20,062 nt of DNA from Streptomyces bikiniensis (GTDB lineage: Bacteria > Actinomycetota > Actinomycetes > Streptomycetales > Streptomycetaceae): assembly GCA_000716465.1 (NCBI GenBank), contig JNWL01000075.1, positions 1-20,062 on the forward strand, written 5' to 3'. This document shows positions 13,658 to 20,062 of this stretch, piece by piece (within the stretch, counting starts at the first letter, position 1; each line of letters begins with the position of its first letter). Under the pieces are notes generated by a model. That model did no database searches. It worked only from the letters and a program-made list of their open reading frames with translations, and had not been told where the DNA came from. A program made the position numbers and the translations under genes.

Positions 13658-15664
13658 TTAGAACAGGTGTTCACCGTCGCTGGTGATGAGGTGGTCCTTC
13701 GGCAGGGCGTCGACGAGCTCGGGCTGCGCCGTGGTGAGAACGACCTGCAGCTCGGGAAGTTCTGCGGCGATGGCCTGCAGCTCGGCGATCAAGGTGCGGG
13801 CTGGCGCCTCGGTGACCTCTTCGGCGGCTACCGAGTCGATCAGAAGGAGGCCGGGGTGCGTGGCCACGCCACGGTCGGCACTCACACGCAGAAGCGCGAT
13901 GACGGTCGCGATCCGCATGCGGAGCCTGTCGCCGCGGCTGAGCCTCTTGAACGCGGTCTTCACCCCGGCCTTGACGGCGTTGACCTTGCCGGCGCGGTCG
14001 AGTTTGACGCTGTCGAGGTTCTGCACGCCGAACCGTGTGGCGAGCTCGACGATCGCTTCATTCATCGCCGGGAACAGCTGCTTCGCCGCAGCGTCGACGG
14101 CCGCGCGGACAGCTTCCTCGGTGGCGGCCAGGACCTGGGCGGACACCGGGACCGGCGGAGCCGGAGGCGTCGATCCGGTCGCCTCGAGCCGTCCGCGGAG
14201 CTCGGCCGCCCGGATCTCCAGCTCACGCAGCCGGTCGTGGGCCTGCGAGGTGGCAAGCCCCTGCTCCAGGCCGGCCGCCGCCTCGCGATGGTCGACCAGA
14301 GCACTCTGCACTGCCTCCACCGCCCTCAGCCGTCGGCCGGTTGCCTCCCTCTCGGCATCCTGGGCTCGCTCCAGGGTCTGCTCCAGCTCCGCCAGCAGCG
14401 CTTCAGCGGTCTCCGGGTCGACCTCGGGCAGCGGCCGCGTACACACCGCACAGCTCGCCTGCTCACGCTCCTCGCTGCGCCGCACACTGCCCAGCGGCTC
14501 CTCACACCGCGGACAGCACACCGGGTCCAGCCGTCCCAGGACTCGCCGGGCCTGCCACGTCTCCCGGGCATCCAGTAGCCCCTGCTCCGCGCGCATCCGG
14601 GCGGCGGACACCTCCGTGAGCGTCTGCTCGGCCTCCTCCAACAGCGCCCGCATGCCGCGCAGCTCCGTCGCAGCCTGGTCGGCGGCCCGCAGGAGCGGGG
14701 AGATGTCTTGGGCAGCCGCCCGGCGCCCCGCCTCGATCTGCCCAGTTACGTCGGCGAGTTCGGTCTGCCACGCCTCGCGCTCGGTCCGTCGGGCTTCCGC
14801 GTCCCCTTCCGCCCGGCGCTGCCCCTGGGTGATCGTCTTCTTCTCCCGCTTCCCGGCGACGGACAGCTGGGTGAGGGCCGTGCTGTACGGGATGTCGACG
14901 AACAGCTCCATGAGCCGCCCGGGCAGGCCACCGGCGACATCGCCGAGCAGGATCTCGTCCCCACCGGGATTGAGGTAGCAGGCGCCGAAGTACGACGCCC
15001 AGCCGTGGACCTGCGGGGCCCCCTCGCCGTCGGCGCCGCCGGTCACCTGCCACAGGTTGGTGTGCTCCATACGCAGCGCGTCCAGGAAGAACTCACCGAT
15101 ACACCGGCTCACCTCCTCGTTGCCCGACGCTGTCGCCAGCAGACGAAGCGCTTCGTCGTCCGCGGCCAGCAGCTGGTCGACGGACTCCCCGGCGAGGATC
15201 CGGCCCCGCAACTGGGGGTGCGGCTGGTCGTCGACGTCCAAGACGATGCGGATCGCCCGGCCCGCCACGGCGATGTCCACGCTCAGATGCCGCAGCCACG
15301 AGCGGACATCGGGCGGCAGATCGCGCGGCCCGCCGCGCAACGGGAAGACGAGGAACTCCAGCAGGCTGGTCTTCCCGGCGCTGTTGTCCGGGTGGACGAT
15401 CGCCCACACCCCTGGAGTGAAGGGCTGCTCCACGGTGAAGTCGTCGCCCGAGTGCTTCGTGCCGCTGGCGCGCAGCCGGATGATGCGCAGCCGCCGGTCG
15501 GCGGTAGTCGGGCTCTTCAGGGTGATGTTCGCCTCGGCCAGAGTCCGCTCGACCTGCACCGGCGTCAGCCCCAGCTTCTCCGCGACCTCCTTCAGGATGT
15601 CGCCGGCGCTCGGGGCGACGGTCAGGTCCTTCGCGTCGGAGCGGGCCGGGCCGGGCGCGGTCAT
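13658..15664 (-). CDS. Rad50/SMC-like ABC ATPase of an ABC-3C system
   Basis: This is 668 residues. The N-terminal part (about 60-135) contains WAIVHPDNSAGKTSLLEF, a Walker A-like loop at 91-100 that lacks the usual first Gly. Long helical, charged segments (about 255-370 and 420-500) suggest a coiled coil. Between them is a Cys4 motif, CCPRCEEPLG and ASCAVCTRPLP (about 379-410), reminiscent of a zinc hook or ribbon. The C-terminal half carries a signature-like KRLSRGDRLRMRIATVIALL (about 575) and a Walker B GLLLIDSVAAEE (about 606), in which Ser occupies the usual catalytic Glu position. Its ATG overlaps the stop of the middle-component gene (ATGA), with GGAGG four bases upstream, so translation is coupled. 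Such ATPases act as NTP-driven sensors or clamps on nucleic acid in ABC-3C conflict systems. Generic RecN/RecF-like repair proteins are the main alternative. Confidence 0.8.
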   Translation of the reverse strand: MTAPGPARSDAKDLTVAPSAGDILKEVAEKLGLTPVQVERTLAEANITLKSPTTADRRLRIIRLRASGTKHSGDDFTVEQPFTPGVWAIVHPDNSAGKTSLLEFLVFPLRGGPRDLPPDVRSWLRHLSVDIAVAGRAIRIVLDVDDQPHPQLRGRILAGESVDQLLAADDEALRLLATASGNEEVSRCIGEFFLDALRMEHTNLWQVTGGADGEGAPQVHGWASYFGACYLNPGGDEILLGDVAGGLPGRLMELFVDIPYSTALTQLSVAGKREKKTITQGQRRAEGDAEARRTEREAWQTELADVTGQIEAGRRAAAQDISPLLRAADQAATELRGMRALLEEAEQTLTEVSAARMRAEQGLLDARETWQARRVLGRLDPVCCPRCEEPLGSVRRSEEREQASCAVCTRPLPEVDPETAEALLAELEQTLERAQDAEREATGRRLRAVEAVQSALVDHREAAAGLEQGLATSQAHDRLRELEIRAAELRGRLEATGSTPPAPPVPVSAQVLAATEEAVRAAVDAAAKQLFPAMNEAIVELATRFGVQNLDSVKLDRAGKVNAVKAGVKTAFKRLSRGDRLRMRIATVIALLRVSADRGVATHPGLLLIDSVAAEEVTEAPARTLIAELQAIAAELPELQVVLTTAQPELVDALPKDHLITSDGEHLF

Positions 15665-16359
15665 GAAGCCTCCTGGTCAGTGTCGCCCGTGGCTCCCGGG
15701 CCTGGTGCCGCTTGAAGTTCGCGCAGCCGCTCGCGGGCCTGCTCGGTGATGGGGCCGATGTGCTGGCCCCAGGGGGTGTCGGCGTAGTCCCGCAGCAGGT
15801 ACTGCCGGTCCTTTAGCTGTGTGCCGCCGAGACCGTCGACCAGGTCCACAACCAGGCGGGTGCGCTCGACGTACCAGGCCAGCGCGGGCGCCTCGGCGAC
15901 CATCGACTGCGCCACCTGCCGGCCCCGCTCCAGCAGGAAGTAGATGTGCTCCACCACGCGCTCACGCCCGAGGACTTGCGTCTTGCGCAGCAGCCCCCGT
16001 TCCACCAGCGGCGCCAGAGCGTCATCGAGCTCCTCGAAGGCGCCGTACTTGTAACGCAGCATCGGGAAGCGCCGCAGATCCGGTTCCTCGGACTCCAGGA
16101 TCTCTGCGGCAAGCTCCAGCACCCGAGGAACGTCCGGAGCGGCCACGTACTCGTTCATCAGCTCGTAGGCCAGGTAGTCCGGATTGCGGACCCAGAAGTC
16201 GAGCTTCTGCAGCCGCACCTGGGTGTGGACCACCCCGACGGTCGCCGGCGGCACCGACTCGCCTTCGGCCGCTGGCTTTGCGGCGGCGTCGATCAGCAAC
16301 AGCAGCCGCACCGAATCCTGCCAGCGAGTGGCCCGACGTACTCCTGCGGATCCGACCAT
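15661..16359 (-). CDS. ABC-3C middle component (MC)-like protein
   Basis: The product is 232 residues from the ATG at 16359, supported by AGAGGAG at short spacing; an in-frame start at 16380 lies almost at the predicted transcription start and is less likely. Key stretch: VRLQKLDFWVRNPDYLAYELMNEY (about 55-80), then FPMLRYKYGAFEELDDALAPLVERGLLRKT (about 110-140), which looks like a winged helix, then a helical C-terminus. An LDFWVR-P-YLA segment with a downstream RYKYG-F wHTH is what I associate with the middle components of ABC three-component systems. It is the first gene of the operon and overlaps the ATPase start by four bases. Inferred role: adaptor between the ATPase and the effector. 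Confidence 0.7.
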   Translation of the reverse strand: MVGSAGVRRATRWQDSVRLLLLIDAAAKPAAEGESVPPATVGVVHTQVRLQKLDFWVRNPDYLAYELMNEYVAAPDVPRVLELAAEILESEEPDLRRFPMLRYKYGAFEELDDALAPLVERGLLRKTQVLGRERVVEHIYFLLERGRQVAQSMVAEAPALAWYVERTRLVVDLVDGLGGTQLKDRQYLLRDYADTPWGQHIGPITEQARERLRELQAAPGPGATGDTDQEAS

Positions 16360-16382
16360 CACGCTCCTCTGGATCGGCACAC

Positions 16383-16411
16383 ACCCTAGGTCCTGAACAA
16401 CATCCTGTCAG
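16383..16411 (-). promoter_or_regulatory. Sigma70-like promoter of the ABC-3C operon
   Basis: On the minus strand, CTGACA (16406-16411) and TAGGGT (16383-16388) are separated by exactly 17 bases, a near-ideal HrdB-type promoter. Transcription would start near 16376, giving a leader of under 20 bases before the ATG at 16359. Confidence 0.65.
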
Positions 16412-16480
16412 TGTGTTGAGGTGAGTGGGGAGAAGTCGGCGCGAATCGGCGCACCACAGTCGCGCCGTCCGCCAGAGCCT

Positions 16481-16500
16481 GACCAGCGGGCTAACTGGTC
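16481..16500 (-). terminator. Short stem-loop after the helicase gene
   Basis: GACCAG (16481-16486) pairs with CTGGTC (16495-16500) around an eight-base loop, 44 bases past the helicase stop. It is small, so only a weak terminator candidate. The 16412-16543 gap otherwise shows nothing. Confidence 0.3.
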
Positions 16501-16543
16501 CAGGTCTTGATCGAGCAGACCGCGGTGACGACGACGCCCACCA

Positions 16544-19069
16544 TCAGGACCACCGCATCCCGATCGCGGACAGCAGCTCGATGCGCTCCGGCGTCAGCGT
16601 CGCCGCCCGGGAGCGCTGGTTCCCGATCCAGGCACCCAGCTTGTGCTCGCGCTCTTCCTGGCCCTCGCCGCCGACGATCCGCTCGACGTGTTTCCTGGGG
16701 ACCTGGAGGTGGCCCTCGCGCGCGTAGAACTGGCGGGCGGCCTCGTAGTTCATCGCCCACTTGTCGGCCTGCGTACGGCGCGGCGGCGGCTTCTCGCCCT
16801 CGGCTGCGGGCTCGATCCCGAGGACCTGCTCACACATCCACTGCTGCACGGTCGTGAGCTGGTCCCACCCGTACCGGACCGACTGCACCCAGCGGCCGAG
16901 GTCCTCGCCCTGGCGCAGGACCTCGCCCGCCTTGGTGGGCAGCGCCTCACCGGCGTCTAGGTGCATCCTCACCAGGTGGAAGCACCGCTGCCACGTCACT
17001 GGCCAGCTCGGGCACCAGGACGCGTCGATCTCCTCCAACTGCTCACGCCGCTCGTCCGACAGCGCCCCGGCCGACGACTCCACCGGCAGGCCCTCGGCAC
17101 GCCGCTGCGCGATCTCGGCAGCCTTCCGGGCGGCGGCCCGCGCGTTCTTCAGCCAGATGCCCACCTTCGCGCCCTGGTAGGTGGCGTCCAGCGGGGCCAG
17201 GAGGTGCCCGTGTTCGGCCGCCCACCCGCGCGCGGCGGCCAGGCCCTCCTCCCAGGCGACGTCGTAGTGCGACCAGATCATGCCGAGCCTCTCCAGCTGC
17301 GCGACGCGATCCTCGTCCATGTCGCCGCGGGCGTAGAACCGTCGGCAGTCGGCGGTCCACTGCCCGAGCGGGAACCTGGCGAGCGAGGCCGGCCACACCT
17401 CACCCTCCACCTCCTGGTCGTCGACGGCGGGCACGCGGAACGTGAACGGCACGCGGAGGTCGCCGTACTCGCGGGCGTAGATGACGGCGGCCTCCACCCC
17501 GCGCCGCCAGTGCTCATGCTCCGGGTTGAGAACCCGCAGGTTGATGAACGCGGCGAGCGCGGCCGGGTCGCGAGGCGTGGAGAACTTCAGCAGGGCCCTG
17601 GCGGGGGTACTGACGCCTCCGGAGCCCTCACCGCTCCCGTTCGTGCTCTTGCCGCTGTCGTCCTTGCTGACGGGCTTGTAGCGGCTCGGGGCCTGCTGCT
17701 CCGCGAGGGTCTCCACGATCCGCGCGTCGTGGGCCCGCAGCGCCTCCAAGAGCTTGGCGAGGCCGCCGAACGCCCGGGAGGTCAGCATGTTGTCCGCCGT
17801 CTCGCCCGGCCCGAGCAGGACCGGCACCACGAGCGAGGCCATCTTGCCCTCGCCGGGCTGCATCCGCAGCGCCCGGCCCACGGCCTGGACGAGGTCCGGC
17901 ATGGAGCCGCGTACGTCGGCCCAGTAGACGGAGTCGCAGTTCTTGGTGTCGACGCCCTCGCCGAGGACCTTCACCGAGCTGAGGTAGCACTTTTCCACGA
18001 CGGTGCCGTCCGTGGCGATCCCGGCCGCGAACTCCCCGAGGAGCCGGCGGCGGTGGAGCGGCTTGTGGTCGCCGCACAGCCAGTCCGCCCAGATCGTCTT
18101 CGGGTACAGCTCGGGGTCGGAGGCGTGCAGCTGCGCGGCGACGTCGGGAAGGCCGGCCGCGAACGCTTCGGCCTCCTTCACCACGTGGTGGAACACGAGC
18201 GTGCGCCGGAATCCCTCCTCCGCGGACGCCTTCACCAGGGCGGTCTGCAGGGCGGCGAGCCGGGCCCCGCGGACCTCTGCCGAGCGGCCCTCGGCGCCCA
18301 GGAGCTGGGCGGCCTGGAGCGCGGTGTCGGTGACGTCCAGGCATACGACCTGGTAGGGGGCACAGATTCCCCGGTCGATGGCCTCCGAGAGGGTCAGGGT
18401 GAAGCAGCGGCTGCCGAAGGGGCCCTCGGGGTCGTCTTCCATGCTCGCGACCAGCTCGCCCGGGGCGCCGGCCTCGTCCTCGTCCCCGAGCTGCCACAGC
18501 CGGGGCGTGGCCGTCATGTACAGGCGGCGCAGGGAAGGGATCTTCTGGTTGTCGTGGACGACCGCCCAGGGCTTGCCGATCCGGCCCGAAACGCGGTGGG
18601 CTTCGTCCACGACGATCAGGTCCCAGGCCGCCAGGCCCCCGGCGTGCGCCCGCTCCAGCGTGCCCAGCCCGAGCGAGGCGTACGTGGCGTACACGGTCAC
18701 CTTGTCCAGGCCGCGCGTCCACTCCACCAGCTCGTCCACGTCCGTGGTGTTGGGGAAGGGCACCTCCTCACCCCGCAGCGAGGACACCCCGATCATCGGG
18801 CCCCGGCGGCCTCCCTCGCGCCACGCGGCCTCGGTCTGGGCGAGCAGGTCCAGCGAGGGCACGATCACCAGCACACGGCCCGCGTGGAGCTCCTCCGCGC
18901 TGCGGACCGCCACCCTCGTCTTCCCGGACCCGGTCGCCATGATCACCTGCGTTCGAAGCCCTCGCTCGGGCATAAGCGATCTTGCAGGAAATTCGAGGGC
19001 GCGCACGACCGCGTCAATCGCTTCTCGCTGGGCTGCCTCGCGCTGATCAACGCGGTCGGTGCTCGACAT
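16544..19069 (-). CDS. Telomere-type DEAD/DEAH helicase with HA repeats (TtrA-like)
   Basis: This is 841 residues from the ATG at 19069, which has GAAGG eight bases upstream; a longer in-frame start at 19147 lacks a ribosome binding site. The SF2 helicase core shows motif I ATGSGKT (about 46-51), motif II VVDEAHR, motif III MTATPR and motif VI QAVGRALRM. A Gly/Ser linker (SGKSTNGSGEGSGG) leads into about 350 residues of repeated Helicase-associated (HA) modules. These include WRRGVEAAVIYAREYGDLRVP, WEEGLAAARGWAAEHGHLLAP, WQRCFHLVRMHL and NYEAARQFYAREGHLQVPRKH, ending LLSAIGMRWS. HA-repeat helicases of this kind are typical first large genes next to Streptomyces telomeres, where ttrA is implicated in transfer. 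This gene lies about 0.7 kb from the palindromic end and points away from it. It is on the same strand as the ABC-3C operon, but that operon has its own promoter, so a functional link is not shown. Confidence 0.88.
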   Translation of the reverse strand: MSSTDRVDQREAAQREAIDAVVRALEFPARSLMPERGLRTQVIMATGSGKTRVAVRSAEELHAGRVLVIVPSLDLLAQTEAAWREGGRRGPMIGVSSLRGEEVPFPNTTDVDELVEWTRGLDKVTVYATYASLGLGTLERAHAGGLAAWDLIVVDEAHRVSGRIGKPWAVVHDNQKIPSLRRLYMTATPRLWQLGDEDEAGAPGELVASMEDDPEGPFGSRCFTLTLSEAIDRGICAPYQVVCLDVTDTALQAAQLLGAEGRSAEVRGARLAALQTALVKASAEEGFRRTLVFHHVVKEAEAFAAGLPDVAAQLHASDPELYPKTIWADWLCGDHKPLHRRRLLGEFAAGIATDGTVVEKCYLSSVKVLGEGVDTKNCDSVYWADVRGSMPDLVQAVGRALRMQPGEGKMASLVVPVLLGPGETADNMLTSRAFGGLAKLLEALRAHDARIVETLAEQQAPSRYKPVSKDDSGKSTNGSGEGSGGVSTPARALLKFSTPRDPAALAAFINLRVLNPEHEHWRRGVEAAVIYAREYGDLRVPFTFRVPAVDDQEVEGEVWPASLARFPLGQWTADCRRFYARGDMDEDRVAQLERLGMIWSHYDVAWEEGLAAARGWAAEHGHLLAPLDATYQGAKVGIWLKNARAAARKAAEIAQRRAEGLPVESSAGALSDERREQLEEIDASWCPSWPVTWQRCFHLVRMHLDAGEALPTKAGEVLRQGEDLGRWVQSVRYGWDQLTTVQQWMCEQVLGIEPAAEGEKPPPRRTQADKWAMNYEAARQFYAREGHLQVPRKHVERIVGGEGQEEREHKLGAWIGNQRSRAATLTPERIELLSAIGMRWS

Positions 19070-19352
19070 ATCGCCTGCCTTCTCCTGGAGTGCCACCCGG
19101 TCGATTGGAGCGGCGGGAAACGGGAAACCTGCACGTAGAGCAGCCATAAGGGCTACGATTGGACTGACGCGAGCGGCTGGTTGAACCGCCCCACCGGAAC
19201 ACCAGCAACGCGGCTAGGCGGATCTCAATACCGGCCCTTAAGAACACAAGGCGACACCATCTGTCTCCAAAGTTTATCTTGGATACAGATTGAAGCACAT
19301 TACCAACCGGGACACCGAAGACCATTTGGTTCCCAGCAGAGTCCGCGCCGTC

Positions 19353-19358
19353 TAGGCT
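19353..19358 (+). promoter_or_regulatory. -10 element giving a leaderless transcript
   Basis: TAGGCT fits the actinobacterial TANNNT -10 box and ends seven bases before the ATG at 19366, so the predicted transcription start coincides with the start codon. No clear -35 is present at 17-18 bases, and there is no ribosome binding site. Confidence 0.5.
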
Positions 19359-19365
19359 GACGGGC

Positions 19366-19761
19366 ATGAGACAAGCCGCATCGTGGCGGAGCCTCTACGG
19401 ATGGTTCTGCTCCTTACCTGCCTTCAGCCAAGGCGTCATCTTCTTGGCCTTCTTCCTAGCCCTCGGCCTGCCCCTCCTTGGCCTACTGCAAGGGGAGGCC
19501 ACCCCCAGCGGTAACGAGAAGAGTCCGCAACAGCCGTCACGGCATGCAGTGGCCTATCACGGAGGTGAAGGAGCAGCACTCGGCGCACTTCACTCCGGCA
19601 GGGTGAACCCCTTGACTGTTCAAGTCGACGATGCCGCACGGCTCGCATGTCAGCTCATTGCCCCGCCTGGCAGGACGGGAACAACTCCCGATACCGAAGA
19701 AGACTGGTATCAAGGATGCATTGACACCCTGGTCGGAAGGCCACCCAATCCACCTAACTGA
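19366..19761 (+). CDS. Small single-TM protein next to the telomere
   Basis: The product is 131 residues. The basic-aromatic N-terminus (MRQAASWRSLYGWFCSLPAF) is followed by one hydrophobic segment, GVIFLAFFLALGLPLLGLLQ (about 23-42). A polar region of about 85 residues follows, probably outside the cytoplasmic membrane, with two Cys (ACQL and GCIDTL) that could form a disulfide. Base composition is visibly lower in GC, with more A/T at third positions than the surrounding genes, which suggests recent acquisition. It starts without a Shine-Dalgarno sequence and is probably leaderless. It points toward the telomere, and its stop is about 45 bases from the first palindrome. No family recognised. 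Confidence 0.6.
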   Translation: MRQAASWRSLYGWFCSLPAFSQGVIFLAFFLALGLPLLGLLQGEATPSGNEKSPQQPSRHAVAYHGGEGAALGALHSGRVNPLTVQVDDAARLACQLIAPPGRTGTTPDTEEDWYQGCIDTLVGRPPNPPN

Positions 19762-19805
19762 CCACCCGCCCGCACCCCGACTCGAGTTGCTGCTGCTTTC
19801 TGTGG

Positions 19806-20057
19806 GCCGCGCGGAGCGTGGCGCACCGTCAGGGCGCGCAGCGCCCTTGGTGGCTGGAGCGCAGCGGAGGCCACCAAGCAGGGCGGAGCCCTGCGCCCCG
19901 GCTCGCGCAGCGAGCCGGCCTCTCTTAGTTTTTGCCGGGGGAGCGGAGCGGACCCGGCGGGCGGGGAGCGCAGCGAGCCGCCTCCGCTCCCGCGGAGCGG
20001 GAGCGGAAAGGGTCCGCGAAGCGGACCCTTTCCCTTGCATCGCGCGAAGCGCGATGC
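19806..20057. repeat. Telomere-like field of GNA-triloop palindromes
   Basis: About ten hairpins lie almost end to end on the plus strand. Clear ones: 19806-19822 (GGA loop), 19831-19847 (GCA), 19878-19894 (GGA), 19898-19918 (GCA, 9 bp), 19960-19982 (GCA, imperfect), 19983-20007 (GGA, 11 bp), 20005-20033 (GAA, 13 bp) and 20037-20057 (GAA, 9 bp). A larger imperfect one at about 19848-19877 also has GCA at its tip, and 19934-19958 has a GGA centre. GCGNAGC tips are exceptionally stable DNA hairpins and are the hallmark of Streptomyces telomere 3' overhangs. The window ends five bases after the last palindrome. Confidence 0.85.
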
Positions 20058-20062
20058 TACTC

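Noticed and set aside
16961..19138. 725-codon plus-strand open frame opposite the helicase
   Set aside because: The minus strand carries all SF2 helicase motifs in order; the plus-strand frame is rich in Arg/Gly/Val/His shadow composition and has no ribosome binding site.

Overview
The window is very GC-rich DNA with strong G/C preference at third codon positions, GTG starts and GGAGG-type ribosome binding sites. It contains a MobF-type relaxase remnant, a replication-relaxation protein, a telomere-style helicase with Helicase-associated (HA) repeats, and a terminal field of palindromes. Together these point to Streptomyces or a close relative, and to the subtelomeric part of a linear chromosome or linear plasmid. 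The right edge (about 19.8-20.06 kb) looks like a telomere; the window does not show which kind of replicon it caps. No rRNA, tRNA or CRISPR array was seen.

Layout, left to right. (1) 1-2.9 kb: a small unknown gene, an IS110-family element on the minus strand, and a MobF (TrwC/TraA-like) relaxase that has lost its N-terminal half at the IS boundary. (2) 2.85-4.8 kb: two small plus-strand ORFs, a dense field of GTGGAGCCCAC/GGTGGACTCCACC-type repeats, and a two-gene minus-strand operon of unknown function. (3) 5.2-10.4 kb: a mobile-element-like cargo block with a Replic_Relax protein, two small unknown proteins, a stand-alone RapZ C-terminal-like protein, a putative DNA-binding protein, a PP2C-like phosphatase and a small membrane protein. 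Most are separated by strong hairpin terminators. (4) 10.97-11.49 kb: two gene remnants, one on each strand, both cut off at their 5' ends at nearly the same point (about 11.245 kb), which marks a recombination scar. (5) 11.5-16.4 kb: a compact minus-strand operon read as an ABC three-component (ABC-3C) conflict/defence system: middle component, then Rad50/SMC-like ABC ATPase with a Cys4 motif, then a large effector with a C-terminal PD-(D/E)XK-like nuclease motif. A good sigma70-like promoter sits just upstream of the first gene. (6) 16.5-19.1 kb: a DEAD/DEAH helicase with HA repeats, like the ttrA-type helicases known from Streptomyces telomeres. (7) 19.37-19.76 kb: a small, probably leaderless, single-TM protein gene. 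(8) 19.8-20.06 kb: about ten consecutive hairpins, nearly all closed by GNA triloops (GCA, GGA, GAA), as in the 3' overhangs of Streptomyces telomeres.

How the parts fit: the conjugation and replication-relaxation genes at the left are the debris or cargo of a transmissible element. The ABC-3C operon is a plausible anti-phage or anti-plasmid module in the variable region next to the chromosome/plasmid end. The helicase and palindromes belong to end maintenance or end transfer. The ABC-3C assignment rests on gene order and motifs read by eye, not on a database search.
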